Shown: one piece after another, positions 48,498 to 56,748 of the stretch
Layout: each line of letters opens with the position of its first letter
Numbering within the stretch: position 1 is the first letter of the stretch
Assembly (NCBI GenBank): GCA_020622165.1
Contig: JACNMN010000001.1
Coordinates: forward strand, 372,001-436,000
Reading direction: 5' to 3'
Length of the DNA stretch: 64,000 bases
Origin: Boseongicola sp. H5
GTDB taxonomy: Bacteria > Pseudomonadota > Alphaproteobacteria > Rhodobacterales > Rhodobacteraceae
The notes under the pieces: generated by a model
What the model was told of the DNA's origin: nothing
Database searches by the model: none
The model's input: only the letters and a program-made list of their open reading frames with translations
Position numbers and translations under genes: made by a program

Positions 48498-48841
48498 GAC
48501 GCGCAGCCGATGCAACGGGGCGCGCAGGGGTCGAAGTCCAGCCTGCCTGAGCCGATGAATTCGCCGCAATCCTCGCACCAGCCGAAATCGCCCGCCTCGA
48601 TCCGGGCCAGAGCCGCCCCGATCGCGCGCAACCGGCCATGCCGCCGCGCTTCCAGCCCTTTGGCCATGGCCTGACCCTGCAACGCATCCATCCGGCTCAG
48701 CCGGCCGACCGATTGCTGATCCAGTTCCACCGGCTTGCGGCTGTCGCCCGTGTTGTCGGAAGCCGCAAGGATCTCTGCCCGCTCGGCCAGAAGGCGCGGT
48801 CGGTAGCGGGCGGCAAGCCTGACATCGGTTGGATCGCTCAT
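48494..48841 (-). CDS. TraR/DksA-type zinc finger protein
   Basis: 115 residues. The N-terminal half is a coiled-coil hairpin (residues 10-80, Arg/Ala/Leu rich, with the acidic tip not obvious). The zinc finger is exact: C-x2-C (CEDC), 17 residues, C-x2-C (CIGC) near 90-113. DksA-like proteins enter the RNA polymerase secondary channel and alter initiation with ppGpp; this short form lacks part of full-length DksA, so a TraR-like or partial DksA paralogue is likely. Confidence 0.85.
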   Translation of the reverse strand: MSDPTDVRLAARYRPRLLAERAEILAASDNTGDSRKPVELDQQSVGRLSRMDALQGQAMAKGLEARRHGRLRAIGAALARIEAGDFGWCEDCGEFIGSGRLDFDPCAPRCIGCAS

Positions 48842-48983
48842 GGCGCCATCGCATCAGATCGGCGCCCGGCCCGCAAGGTGGCCCATGGGGGGAAACATGC
48901 ACCTTTCCCGGCAGGGCAACGCCCATTGCGCCCGGTCGCGGGCCGCTGCCATACTCCAACCGAACGAAGGGGGAGCGTATTTC

Positions 48984-50090
48984 ATGGCGACGGGTTTTTT
49001 CTGGGACGAGCGCTGTTTCTGGCACACCGGGGGCAATTACGCCTTCATGTCGCCGGTGGGCGGGCTGGTGCAGCCGATGGCAACCGGCGGGCTGCCAGAA
49101 GACCCCGAAACCAAGCGGCGGTTGAAAAACCTGCTGGATGTAACCGGATTGCTGGCGGAACTGGATGTGGCCAGCGCGCCCCCAATCGCGGAAGAGGACC
49201 TGCTCAGGGTGCATCCCGCCCGTTACCTTGAAAGCTTCCGGAAAACGTCGGAGGCGGGCGGTGGGGAGCTGGGCTTGCGCACGCCCTTCGGCCCGGACGG
49301 CTACGAGATCGCCCGGCTTTCCGCCGGTCTGGCCAAGGCCGCGCTCTTCGCCACGCTCAGGGGGGAGGTGGACAATGCCTATGCCCTCTCCCGCCCGCCC
49401 GGGCACCATTGCCTGCCGGATTTCCCCAATGGCTTCTGCCTTCTGGCCAATATCGGCATCGCGGTCGAGGCGGCCTTTGCAGCCGGCATGGTGGACCGCG
49501 TCGCGATCATCGACTGGGATGTGCATCACGGCAACGGGACGGAAGCCATTTTTTATGATCGGGACGACGTTCTGACCATCTCGATCCATCAGGAGCGCAA
49601 CTACCCGCTCGACTGTGGCGATTTCGAGGATCGCGGCTCCGCTGCCGGTGACGGGTTCAACCTGAACATTCCGCTGCCGCCCGGCGGCGGGCACCGGGCC
49701 TATATCGAGGCGATGGAGCGGCTGGTGGTGCCACAGCTTCACGGCTTTCAGCCGGACGCGATCGTGGTGGCCTGCGGGTTCGATGCCTCGGGCGTGGATC
49801 CGCTCAGCCGGATGCTTGCGGGCTCCCACACCTTCCGGCAGATGACCGAGATGACCCGGGAGGCCGCGGCGGAGCTTTGCGACGGGCGGCTGACGCTTGT
49901 GCATGAAGGCGGCTATTCCGCGGCTCATGTGCCGTTTTGCGGCCATGCGGTGCTGGAGGCCCTGTCGGGCAGCGCGATCACCGCGCCCGACCCGTTGGCC
50001 GCCCGGATCGAGGGCCAGCAGCCGGGCCCCAGATTTGACGCCTATTGCGCCACGCTGATCGCCGAGATGGAAGACGCGCTGAACCCCTAG
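48984..50090 (+). CDS. Histone deacetylase-like zinc amidohydrolase (class II type)
   Basis: 368 residues. Deacetylase fold with the His-His dyad in RPPGHHCLPDF near residue 138, zinc ligands in DWDVHHGNGTEAIFYD near 176, the third Asp in CGFDASGVDPLSRM near 265, and the transition-state Tyr in HEGGYS near 307. Possible substrates are acetylated proteins, acetylpolyamines or other acetyl-amines; the sequence does not decide. The ATG at 48984 has GGGGGAGCG 8 bases upstream. The gene leads into scoAB on the same strand with 93 bases between. Confidence 0.88.
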   Translation: MATGFFWDERCFWHTGGNYAFMSPVGGLVQPMATGGLPEDPETKRRLKNLLDVTGLLAELDVASAPPIAEEDLLRVHPARYLESFRKTSEAGGGELGLRTPFGPDGYEIARLSAGLAKAALFATLRGEVDNAYALSRPPGHHCLPDFPNGFCLLANIGIAVEAAFAAGMVDRVAIIDWDVHHGNGTEAIFYDRDDVLTISIHQERNYPLDCGDFEDRGSAAGDGFNLNIPLPPGGGHRAYIEAMERLVVPQLHGFQPDAIVVACGFDASGVDPLSRMLAGSHTFRQMTEMTREAAAELCDGRLTLVHEGGYSAAHVPFCGHAVLEALSGSAITAPDPLAARIEGQQPGPRFDAYCATLIAEMEDALNP

Positions 50091-50183
50091 ACCGCTTGCC
50101 GCAGCGCGGCGCGGTCTGCGTTGACTTCCCTAGCGGCACGGGCCAGTTTGCGGCAGAATTGCCAGGATGGGGAGCGGCTGCTC

Positions 50184-50888
50184 ATGAAAAAGGTATACGG
50201 CTCGGCAAGCGAAGCGCTGGACGGGCTCTTGTTTGACGGGATGCTGATCGCGGCGGGCGGCTTTGGCCTGTGCGGCATACCCGAGCTTCTGATCGACGGG
50301 ATCGTGGAAAGCGGCGTGAAGGACCTGACGGTGGCCTCCAACAACGCGGGCGTTGACGGCTTTGGCCTGGGCAAGCTGCTCGATACGCGGCAGATCCGCA
50401 AGATGATGAGCTCCTATGTGGGTGAAAACGCCGAGTTCATGCGCCAGTATCTGAGCGGCGAGCTGGAACTGGAGTTCAACCCGCAGGGCACGCTCGCCGA
50501 GCGTATGCGCGCGGGCGGCTGCGGAATTCCCGGCTTCTATACCAAGACCGGCGTGGGCACGGTGATTGCCGAGGGCAAGGAGGTGAAATCCTTCCGGGGC
50601 GAGGATTACATCCTTGAGGAAGGCATTTTCGCGGATCTCTCCATCGTCAAGGCGTGGAAAGCGGATGAGACGGGCAATCTGGTCTTCCGCAAGACCGCGC
50701 GCAACTTCAACCCTCCCGCGGCCATGTGCGGCAAGGTCTGCGTGGCCGAGGTGGAGGAGATCGTCCCCCTTGGCAGCCTCGACCCCGACAAGATCCACCT
50801 GCCGGGGATCTATGTCCATCGCCTGATCCAGGGCGAACATGAGAAACGGATCGAACAGCGCACGGTGCGCAAGCGGGAGGAAGCCTGA
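50184..50888 (+). CDS. scoA: Succinyl-CoA:3-ketoacid CoA transferase subunit A
   Basis: 234 residues. Alpha chain of SCOT-type CoA transferase, moving CoA from succinyl-CoA to acetoacetate in ketone body or butanoate breakdown. Start [20 protein letters not shown] and [15 protein letters not shown] near 28 are typical, followed by [16 protein letters not shown] near 130. ATG at 50184 with GGGGAGCGG upstream (about 9 bases). It overlaps scoB by 1 base (TGATG). Confidence 0.93.
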   Translation: MKKVYGSASEALDGLLFDGMLIAAGGFGLCGIPELLIDGIVESGVKDLTVASNNAGVDGFGLGKLLDTRQIRKMMSSYVGENAEFMRQYLSGELELEFNPQGTLAERMRAGGCGIPGFYTKTGVGTVIAEGKEVKSFRGEDYILEEGIFADLSIVKAWKADETGNLVFRKTARNFNPPAAMCGKVCVAEVEEIVPLGSLDPDKIHLPGIYVHRLIQGEHEKRIEQRTVRKREEA

Positions 50889-51511
50889 TGCCCTGGGATC
50901 GCAATCAGATGGCCGCGCGCGCGGCGGAAGAGCTGGAAGACGGCATGTATGTGAATCTCGGGATCGGCATCCCTACGCTTGTGGCCAATTACGTCGGCGA
51001 CAAGGATATCACGCTGCAATCGGAAAACGGGATGCTTGGCATGGGCCCGTTCCCCTTCGAGGGGGAGGAAGACCCGGACCTGATCAATGCCGGCAAGCAG
51101 ACGATTACCGAACTGCGCCGCACAAGCTATTTCGATTCAGCCACCAGTTTCGGCATGATCCGCGGCGGCAAGATCGCCGCGGCGATCCTGGGCGCGATGG
51201 AAGTGGCCGAAAACGGCGATCTGGCCAACTGGATGATCCCCGGCAAGCTGGTCAAGGGAATGGGCGGCGCGATGGACCTCGTGGCGGGCGTGGGCCGTGT
51301 GGTGGTGGTGATGGACCACACCAACAAGCATGGCGACAGCAAGGTTCTGCGCGAATGCACCCTGCCGCTGACGGGCAAGGGCGTGGTGGACCGCATCATC
51401 ACCAATCTCGGTGTGCTGGATGTGGTCGAGGGCGGATTGAAGATCGTCGAGACCGCCGACGGCGTGACCGAGGAGGAGTTGCGCGCCGCGACCGAAGCGA
51501 CCATTGTCTGA
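50888..51511 (+). CDS. scoB: Succinyl-CoA:3-ketoacid CoA transferase subunit B
   Basis: 207 residues. Beta chain, carrying the catalytic Glu in the signature LQSENGMLGMGPFP near residue 50. NLGIGIPTLVANY near 22 and FDSATSFGMIRGG near 82 follow. The pair is complete, so acetoacetate activation is likely active. The stop overlaps the next small GNAT gene by 8 bases. Confidence 0.94.
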   Translation: MPWDRNQMAARAAEELEDGMYVNLGIGIPTLVANYVGDKDITLQSENGMLGMGPFPFEGEEDPDLINAGKQTITELRRTSYFDSATSFGMIRGGKIAAAILGAMEVAENGDLANWMIPGKLVKGMGGAMDLVAGVGRVVVVMDHTNKHGDSKVLRECTLPLTGKGVVDRIITNLGVLDVVEGGLKIVETADGVTEEELRAATEATIV

Positions 51512-51785
51512 GATCGCGCGGGAGATCGCGGGATCCAAGGGTCGCTATGTCTTGCAACAAGACGGGGCCGAGGCGGAACTGACCTATTCCATCGCCTCGC
51601 CCACGCTGATCATCGCCGATCACACCGGTGTGCCCGACGCGTTGCGCGGGACGGGGGCGGGCGAGGCGCTGGTGGAGCGGCTGGTGGCGGATGCACGCGC
51701 CGAAGGGGTCAGGATCGTTCCGCTCTGCCCGTTCGTGAAATCGCAATTCCGCCGCCACCCGGACTGGGCGGATGTGTTCCAATAG
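51504..51785 (+). CDS. Small GNAT-type N-acetyltransferase
   Basis: 93 residues with the short acetyltransferase fold: TLIIADHTGVPDALRGTGAGEALVERLVADA, where RGTGAGEAL (about 49-57) is the acetyl-CoA loop, then IVPLCPFVKSQFRRHPDWADVF, the standard ending of the YjdJ/Gcn5-CG group. It starts with a TTG at 51504 within scoB, overlapping its end by 8 bp; no ATG is available without loss of the fold. Function in ketone metabolism is unknown. Confidence 0.8.
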   Translation: MSEIAREIAGSKGRYVLQQDGAEAELTYSIASPTLIIADHTGVPDALRGTGAGEALVERLVADARAEGVRIVPLCPFVKSQFRRHPDWADVFQ

Positions 51786-51788
51786 GCA

Positions 51789-52613
51789 CTAGCCGCCGAT
51801 CATCGTCTCGAACACGCAGCCATCCGAGATCAGATCGGGCGGGGTCAGGCACAACATCCGCGTCACCGCCCATGTCGCCAGAACCTTGGGAACATAGCGC
51901 CGGGTCTCGGCGTAATCCGGTACGCCGCCCGCGCCCCTGACCGCCCCTTCGCCCGCGTTATAGGCGGCCAGCACCAGCACCGGGTCCCGGTCGAACTCCT
52001 CCATCAGCCAGGCGAGATAGGCGACGCCGCCGACGATGTTCTGGCTGCTGTCGAACACATCCTCCACGCCGAACCGGTCGGCCGTGGCGGGGATCAGCTG
52101 CATCAGACCCTGGGCGCCCGCATGGCTGACCGCGTCGGTCACGCCGGAGGATTCGACCGACATCACCGCCAAAACCAGTGCCGGAGAAACCGGCGTGCCC
52201 ACCGTCGCCCGCAGGATATCGGCGCCATGGGTGCCGGACAATGCGCGCAGATGTTCCAATCTGGGGATACCGAGCCCCGCCGTTTCGGGCGACAGCGAAA
52301 GATGCTCCAGCGCGGCCTGAAACCGCCCCGCCCCGGCGGACAGGTCGGCAGGCACTTCGGCCCAGAACCACTCCACGCCGTTCGGCACGGCGAGCGCCGC
52401 CCCATCGGGCGGCGTCGGCGCAGGGGCCGTGGCCGGTGTGGCCTGCGGCTCGATCTGAATGGTGATCCTGGGCCCGGTATGGCCCGCGGCGGGTGGTGTC
52501 ACCCTGCGAAAAGTGAATTCGGGAAAGGGTGGCGGGTCGGCGGATTGCGCCGCCACCGGCATAGCCCCCGGCGTTGCCAGCATGCACGCCACCACTAAAA
52601 CGATCATCCGCAT
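51789..52613 (-). CDS. Lytic transglycosylase, exported, next to the pilus island
   Basis: 274 residues with a signal peptide (1-23, ending PVAAQS). The SLT domain is near 145-255: SVESSGVTDAVSHAGAQGLMQLIP with the catalytic Glu, DVFDSSQNIVGGVAYLAWL, and AYNAGEGAV. It would open the peptidoglycan. It is divergent from the first pilin gene and may help the Tad machine cross the wall, by position only. It converges on the small GNAT gene with a 3-base gap. Confidence 0.85.
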   Translation of the reverse strand: MRMIVLVVACMLATPGAMPVAAQSADPPPFPEFTFRRVTPPAAGHTGPRITIQIEPQATPATAPAPTPPDGAALAVPNGVEWFWAEVPADLSAGAGRFQAALEHLSLSPETAGLGIPRLEHLRALSGTHGADILRATVGTPVSPALVLAVMSVESSGVTDAVSHAGAQGLMQLIPATADRFGVEDVFDSSQNIVGGVAYLAWLMEEFDRDPVLVLAAYNAGEGAVRGAGGVPDYAETRRYVPKVLATWAVTRMLCLTPPDLISDGCVFETMIGG

Positions 52614-52925
52614 GGGTCCGGAACACCTGCTGCTCTTTTTTTGTCACCATGCCTGAAAGCGGCGCTGAAAGGAATCCCTCCCGCGCCGGGTATGGGTTTC
52701 TGCCGGATACTGCCGCATTCGGAAACAATGCGCTCAGGATCCGGCGATTTACGGATTTTGGGTAAGTGAAACGTAAAAGAACCGCCAACAATTCTCATAA
52801 AAAGCCAGAGAGTGCCCAATTTGCGCCGCCTTTCCGGGGGAAAACATCCTCATCCGAGGGGGCAGGAGCCAACCAGGTAGACTGACGGAAACTCGAAATC
52901 GAAGTTAAAACTGGAGACAGAGACT
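52614..52925. other. 312-bp gene-free region before the pilin genes
   Basis: The gap holds the divergent promoters of the transglycosylase gene (minus) and pilin 1 (plus). I see AT-richer stretches at 52740-52800 (TTTACGGATTTTGGG, AAACGTAAAAGAA, CATAAAAAGCC), but no strong pair of -35/-10 boxes, no clear inverted repeat and no RNA motif that I know. Long purine stretches before the pilin ATG end in GGAGA 10-14 bases upstream. Confidence 0.5.
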
Positions 52926-53150
52926 ATGACCAAACTGATGAAAACCTTTATCGCATCCGAATCCGGTGCCGTGACCGTTGACTGGGTCGTGCTGACCGCA
53001 GCCATCGTGGGCCTCGGCCTGGCCGTCATGGCCGTTGTGTCCGGTGGCGTTGGCGAAGTGGCCAACAGCATCGATACTGCTCTGGGCGAGGCCGGTGCTA
53101 CCGAATGGGACTTCACACTCCCTCCGCCCGATGAGCCCGATGAAGACTGA
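52926..53150 (+). CDS. flp1: Flp-type pilin 1
   Basis: 74 residues. A short leader, then SESG|AVTVDWVVLTAAIVGLGLAV, where processing after Gly14 would give a mature pilin beginning with Ala; the hydrophobic helix is residues 15-40. Mature positions 5-6 are Asp-Trp instead of Glu-Tyr of canonical Flp. The tail is acidic with a Pro-rich DEPDED end. It is the first of three paralogues and is followed by a hairpin terminator at 53219. Confidence 0.85.
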   Translation: MTKLMKTFIASESGAVTVDWVVLTAAIVGLGLAVMAVVSGGVGEVANSIDTALGEAGATEWDFTLPPPDEPDED

Positions 53151-53218
53151 CGGCACCGACGGCTAACGATCGGAAGCAGGCTCGCCCAAGCGACGGGCTT
53201 GTTCGAAAAAGGAAACAA

Positions 53219-53244
53219 AAGCCGCGCCCGACCGGGCGCGGCTT
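53219..53244 (+). terminator. Terminator after pilin 1
   Basis: AAGCCGCGCCC (53219-53229) and GGGCGCGGCTT (53234-53244) pair over 11 bp with a 4-base loop, about 70 bases after the pilin 1 stop. A-run before and CTTCGTTG after. This should end the pilin 1 transcript, mostly before pilin 2. Confidence 0.75.
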
Positions 53245-53415
53245 CTTCGTTGTGCCGGCTCAGGTAACAATTTACCGAGATTGGTTCTCAAATTTGTCAA
53301 AAATGCATCATAATCGCGCAACTTTGACACATTCCCGCCGCATTTCGCCACGACTCTGCCCCTGTCTGCTCTGGGGTCTACGGACCCTGTTAACTATCGT
53401 TGGGGAGAATCCCGA

Positions 53416-53616
53416 ATGCCGAGTCTCGATTTTGCCGCGTCCTTTGTTAAGGACGAGAGTGGCGTCGTAAGTGTCGATTGGGTGGTTTTAACTGCCGCTT
53501 TGGTGGGACTTGGCCTGGCCGTCACGAATGTGGTGGGTGCTGGTTTGGAAGATCTGTCGGAGGATATCCGTACGCAATTGATGACTGACCATATCCGCAC
53601 CGGTTTCAACGAGTAA
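53416..53616 (+). CDS. flp2: Flp-type pilin 2
   Basis: 66 residues. Same core, DESG|VVSVDWVVLTAALVGLGLAV, with Gly16 and Asp-Trp at 21-22; the mature N-terminus would be Val. The tail differs strongly from pilins 1 and 3 (SEDIRTQLMTDHIRTGFNE), shorter and basic. GGGGAGA sits 7 bases before the ATG. It lies between two hairpins, so it has its own transcript or leaks through. Confidence 0.82.
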   Translation: MPSLDFAASFVKDESGVVSVDWVVLTAALVGLGLAVTNVVGAGLEDLSEDIRTQLMTDHIRTGFNE

Positions 53617-53644
53617 CACGATCAAGACAGGACAGACAGGTATG

Positions 53645-53673
53645 CGGGCGTCACCCTTCGGGGTTGGCGCCCG
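53645..53673 (+). terminator. Terminator after pilin 2
   Basis: CGGGCG (53645-53650) pairs with CGCCCG (53668-53673), with additional pairing of CACCC to GGGGTTGG inside a TTCG loop region, followed by TTGCTGTTTG. It lies about 30 bases after the pilin 2 stop. Imperfect but plausible. Confidence 0.55.
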
Positions 53674-53878
53674 TTGCTGTTTGAGCGCCCTCACGCCCCT
53701 GCAACGCTCATAGTTTGATTCAAAGACTTGCGAATTGGCCACGCCAAGCCGCCGCTCCGCCACATTCCTGCCTTGGCCGAATTCGAGACAGACCGCACCC
53801 ATCGAGGTGCCGGCTGCAGAATGCGCCTGCCTGCAAGACGCGGGCTGATCCAATCAAGCATCCATGCAGGAGCAAATC

Positions 53879-54112
53879 ATGAAACTTACTGAAGCAAAGA
53901 CCTTTTTCGCCGACGAGTCCGGTGCCGTCACCGTCGACTGGGTCGTTCTGACCGCCGCTCTGGTCGGCCTTGGCCTCGCCGTGATCTCGGTCGTGTCCGG
54001 CGGAATGGAAGAACTGTCCACCGATATCGGCCAGGCACTGACCGATACGGACCCGCTGACCGATCCGTTCGCCAACAACGTCACCTTCACGGAAACAACG
54101 ACCACCCCGTGA
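53879..54112 (+). CDS. flp3: Flp-type pilin 3
   Basis: 77 residues from ATG 53879, chosen because AGGAG lies about 8 bases upstream (an ATG at 53864 would add MQEQI). DESG|AVTVDWVVLTAALVGLGLAV with Gly15 and Asp-Trp at 20-21. The tail has a Thr-rich TETTTTP end. It lies closest to cpaB, 221 bases before it, with a hairpin between. Confidence 0.83.
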   Translation: MKLTEAKTFFADESGAVTVDWVVLTAALVGLGLAVISVVSGGMEELSTDIGQALTDTDPLTDPFANNVTFTETTTTP

Positions 54113-54278
54113 CGGACCGCGCCCGGACCGTGCCGACACGCACCGGACCGCTCGAAGATCGGGTGAAATTGCGGATGGCCGCCGAGGGGGACGCAACTCT
54201 CGGCGGCCAGACCCAATGTCTCCGCCGCGGGACCATGTTTCTGCCCAATTTACGAACCATGATCATCAGCGGAAAACC

Positions 54279-54310
54279 GCGCGGCACATGTCTTCGGGCC
54301 TGTGCCGCGC
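54279..54310. terminator. Hairpin between pilin 3 and cpaB
   Basis: GCGCGGCACA (54279-54288) and TGTGCCGCGC (54301-54310) pair perfectly over 10 bp with a 12-base loop. It is 166 bases after pilin 3 and 24 before cpaB, whose ribosome site (AAAAAAGGA) follows directly. It could be a leaky terminator giving more pilin than machinery mRNA, or a processing/attenuation site. Confidence 0.6.
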
Positions 54311-54333
54311 ACTGATAAAAAAGGACCTACGAC

Positions 54334-55155
54334 ATGCGAGTGATTTTCGGGCTTGTCCTCATCGTCGGCGTCGCCTTGGCAGGATTTGCGGTTTATGTCG
54401 CACAGGACCGGTTTGCGCAGTATCAGCGCGCGCTGGCCAATCAAAGCAATGCCATCATCCAGACCACCGAGGTCTTCGTGGTAAACACGCAGCTGCGCTA
54501 TGGCCAGGTGCTGCGGCCAGAGGATGTCACGGCGGTGCAATGGCCTGCAAGCCATGTGCCCTTCGGCGCATTCACCAGCCAGGAGGATCTTTTTCCCACC
54601 GGCACGGATGAGTTGCGCACCGTTCTGCGTGTGATGGAGCGCGACGAACCGGTGCTGATTTCCAAGGTGACCGCCCCCGGCGAAGATGCCGGCGTGGCGT
54701 CGCGGCTTGGCGCCGGGATGCGCGCCTTCGCCCTGTCGGTCGATGTGGCCTCGGGCGTGTCGGGCTTCCTGCGTCCGGGCGACCGGGTCGATGTCTACTG
54801 GACCGGCACGTCGCGTGGAGAGAACGTCACGCGGCTGATCCGGTCCAATGTGCAGATCATCGCAATCGACCAGATCGCGGATGAGGATCGCAACAACCCG
54901 ACCATCGCCCGCACGATCACCGTCGAAGCCCCGCCCGAAGAGATCGCGGCGCTGGCGCATGCGCAATCGAGCGGCCGGCTGACGCTGGCGCTGGTTGGTG
55001 TCGGCGACGAAACGGTCAGCGAGACAGTCGAGATCAACCAGGATCAGCTTCTGGGGATCGTTGCGGTGGAGCGGGAAGCCGGCCCCCGGATCTGCACGGT
55101 CCGCAACCGCCGGGGCGGCGAGGTGGTCGTGACACCGGTGCCCTGCACCAACTGA
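54334..55155 (+). CDS. cpaB: Flp pilus assembly protein CpaB/RcpC
   Basis: 273 residues. N-terminal membrane anchor (4-24), then an SAF domain (about 45-115, with QLRYGQVLRPEDV) and the CpaB C-terminal domain with ALSVDVASGVSGFLRPGDRVDV near 134. Late Cys residues in ICTVRNRR and VPCTN may bond. In the periplasm it links pilus assembly to the outer-membrane secretin. A terminator follows, then cpaC. Confidence 0.9.
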   Translation: MRVIFGLVLIVGVALAGFAVYVAQDRFAQYQRALANQSNAIIQTTEVFVVNTQLRYGQVLRPEDVTAVQWPASHVPFGAFTSQEDLFPTGTDELRTVLRVMERDEPVLISKVTAPGEDAGVASRLGAGMRAFALSVDVASGVSGFLRPGDRVDVYWTGTSRGENVTRLIRSNVQIIAIDQIADEDRNNPTIARTITVEAPPEEIAALAHAQSSGRLTLALVGVGDETVSETVEINQDQLLGIVAVEREAGPRICTVRNRRGGEVVVTPVPCTN

Positions 55156-55175
55156 ACTTTCCGAAACAGACGATC

Positions 55176-55201
55176 GCGGCCCCCAGCATCTTGGGGGCCG
55201 C
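55176..55201 (+). terminator. Terminator after cpaB
   Basis: GCGGCCCCCA (55176-55185) and TGGGGGCCGC (55192-55201) form a 10-bp stem with a 6-base loop, 20 bases after the cpaB stop, followed by ATTGCGTTTG. A strong intrinsic terminator by stem. It implies cpaC has its own promoter. Confidence 0.7.
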
Positions 55202-55223
55202 ATTGCGTTTGCCGCGATACCTT

Positions 55224-55260
55224 GGGTCGCGTGGTTTCCCGAACACATAAGAAACGACCC
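55224..55260. repeat. Imperfect inverted repeat upstream of cpaC
   Basis: GGGTC (55224-55228) with GACCC (55256-55260) and GTTTC (55234-55238... shifted by one) with GAAAC (55251-55255) give an interrupted repeat with a 5-base bulge. It lies about 100 bases before the cpaC ATG, behind the terminator, and could bind a regulator of the cpaC promoter. Short arms, modest support. Confidence 0.3.
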
Positions 55261-55361
55261 GCAACTCCCTGATTCTTGCGCGGAAAGCGGAATTGAGGCA
55301 TGGTGCGCGTAATCGGGCACGAAAAATCGGCCCATAACGTGATCAGAGAGGCAGGATCACA

Positions 55362-56744
55362 ATGAGCTTTATGACCCTTATTCGGGCAGGCCTGATCGGC
55401 TGCGCCCTTGCGTTGGTAGTATTGCCTGTCGGCATTCAGGCACAGACGCTGCGCGTTCTCGAAGGCAGCACCTCCACCTCGCTGAGGGTTCCGATGAACC
55501 GGGCCGTCGTGGTGGAAAGCGAAGCCATTTTCGCCGAACTTTCGGTCGCGAACCCCGCGATCGCGGATATCGCGACATTGTCGGAGCGCACGATCTATGT
55601 TCTGGGCCGCGCTCCGGGCCGGACCACGATGACGCTTCTGGGCGTCGATGGCGGCCTGATCGCGAATGTCGAGGTTCAGGTCGTCCCGGATGTGGCCGAG
55701 CTGCGGGAGCGTCTGCGCGACATCCTGCATGGTGAGCCGGTCGAGGTACGCACCGCAAATGACGGCATCGTGCTTTCCGGCATCGTCAGTTCCGGTCGTG
55801 CGGTCCAACGGGCCCTGGAACTGGCCGAGCGCTACGCGCCCGGACGTGTCTCCAACCTGATGATGGTCGGCGGCACGCAACAGGTGATGTTGCAGGTGCG
55901 CTTTGCCGAAATGTCGCGGAGTGTCCGCCAGAACCTTTCCACCAGCTTCGGCGCCAGCAGAGGCGATGCCCGGTTCGGGTCGGGCAGTGCGGCGGCGAAC
56001 TTCCCCGCTGCCGTGATCAATCCGACGCTCGATGGCGCCAACGGCGTTCTGGGAATCACTTTCGGATCGGGCAGCGCCCAGTTCGGCATCCTGCTTGAGG
56101 CGCTGGAAACCAACGGTATGGTGCGCACCTTGGCCGAGCCGAACCTTTCGGCCTTGTCGGGACAGGAAGCCAGCTTCTTCGCAGGTGGCGAGTTTCCGGT
56201 CCCCACGCAAAGCGACGATGGTATCGGTATCGAGTTCAAGCCCTTCGGGATCGACCTGAACTTCACACCGACCGTCGTGGGCGATGGCGTGATCAATCTG
56301 GTCCTCGCGACCGAAATCTCCTCCATCGGGCAGACGACGGCGATTGCGGGCAACCAGATCCCGTCGCTCAGCACCCGGTCCGCCAGCACGACCGTCGAGA
56401 TGCGGGATGGCGAAAGCTTTGCCATCGCGGGCCTTTTGCAGGACGATTTCCGCGACTCCATCGGTCAGGTGCCCTGGCTTGGCGACATCCCGGTTCTGGG
56501 CGCGCTTTTCCGCAGCACCAACTATCAGCGTGAGCAAAGCGAACTGGTCGTCATTGTCACCGCGCATCTAGTGTCCCCGACCCGGGGCGAGGCTCTGGCG
56601 CTGCCGACGGACAGGGTCGCGATCCCGACCGAGAGGGAGCTTTTCCTGAATGGCAGGGTCGCCGGCGCGAACCGTGCGGGATCTGCCGCGGCCGATGTGG
56701 CGCAGCAGGATTTCGGCGGCTCCTACGGCTATGTGATGGAGTAA
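55362..56744 (+). CDS. cpaC: Type II/III secretion-type secretin CpaC/RcpA
   Basis: 460 residues. Signal peptide (1-28, ending IQAQ). N-terminal pilus/BON-like part with LRVPMNRAVVVES and DIATLSERTIYVLGRAPGRTTMTL, then the secretin domain from about 170 with VMLQVRFAEMSR and the signature PWLGDIPVLGALFRS near 362 and SELVVIVTAHLVSP. It forms the outer-membrane ring through which Tad pili pass. Followed after 4 bases by the OmpA-type gene. Confidence 0.92.
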   Translation: MSFMTLIRAGLIGCALALVVLPVGIQAQTLRVLEGSTSTSLRVPMNRAVVVESEAIFAELSVANPAIADIATLSERTIYVLGRAPGRTTMTLLGVDGGLIANVEVQVVPDVAELRERLRDILHGEPVEVRTANDGIVLSGIVSSGRAVQRALELAERYAPGRVSNLMMVGGTQQVMLQVRFAEMSRSVRQNLSTSFGASRGDARFGSGSAAANFPAAVINPTLDGANGVLGITFGSGSAQFGILLEALETNGMVRTLAEPNLSALSGQEASFFAGGEFPVPTQSDDGIGIEFKPFGIDLNFTPTVVGDGVINLVLATEISSIGQTTAIAGNQIPSLSTRSASTTVEMRDGESFAIAGLLQDDFRDSIGQVPWLGDIPVLGALFRSTNYQREQSELVVIVTAHLVSPTRGEALALPTDRVAIPTERELFLNGRVAGANRAGSAAADVAQQDFGGSYGYVME

Positions 56745-56748
56745 GCAG

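Noticed and set aside
50091..50183. TTGACT at about 50121 as the scoAB promoter
   Set aside because: The -35 box is good but the base run 17 bp later (CAGTTT) is a poor -10 box, so it is not listed.
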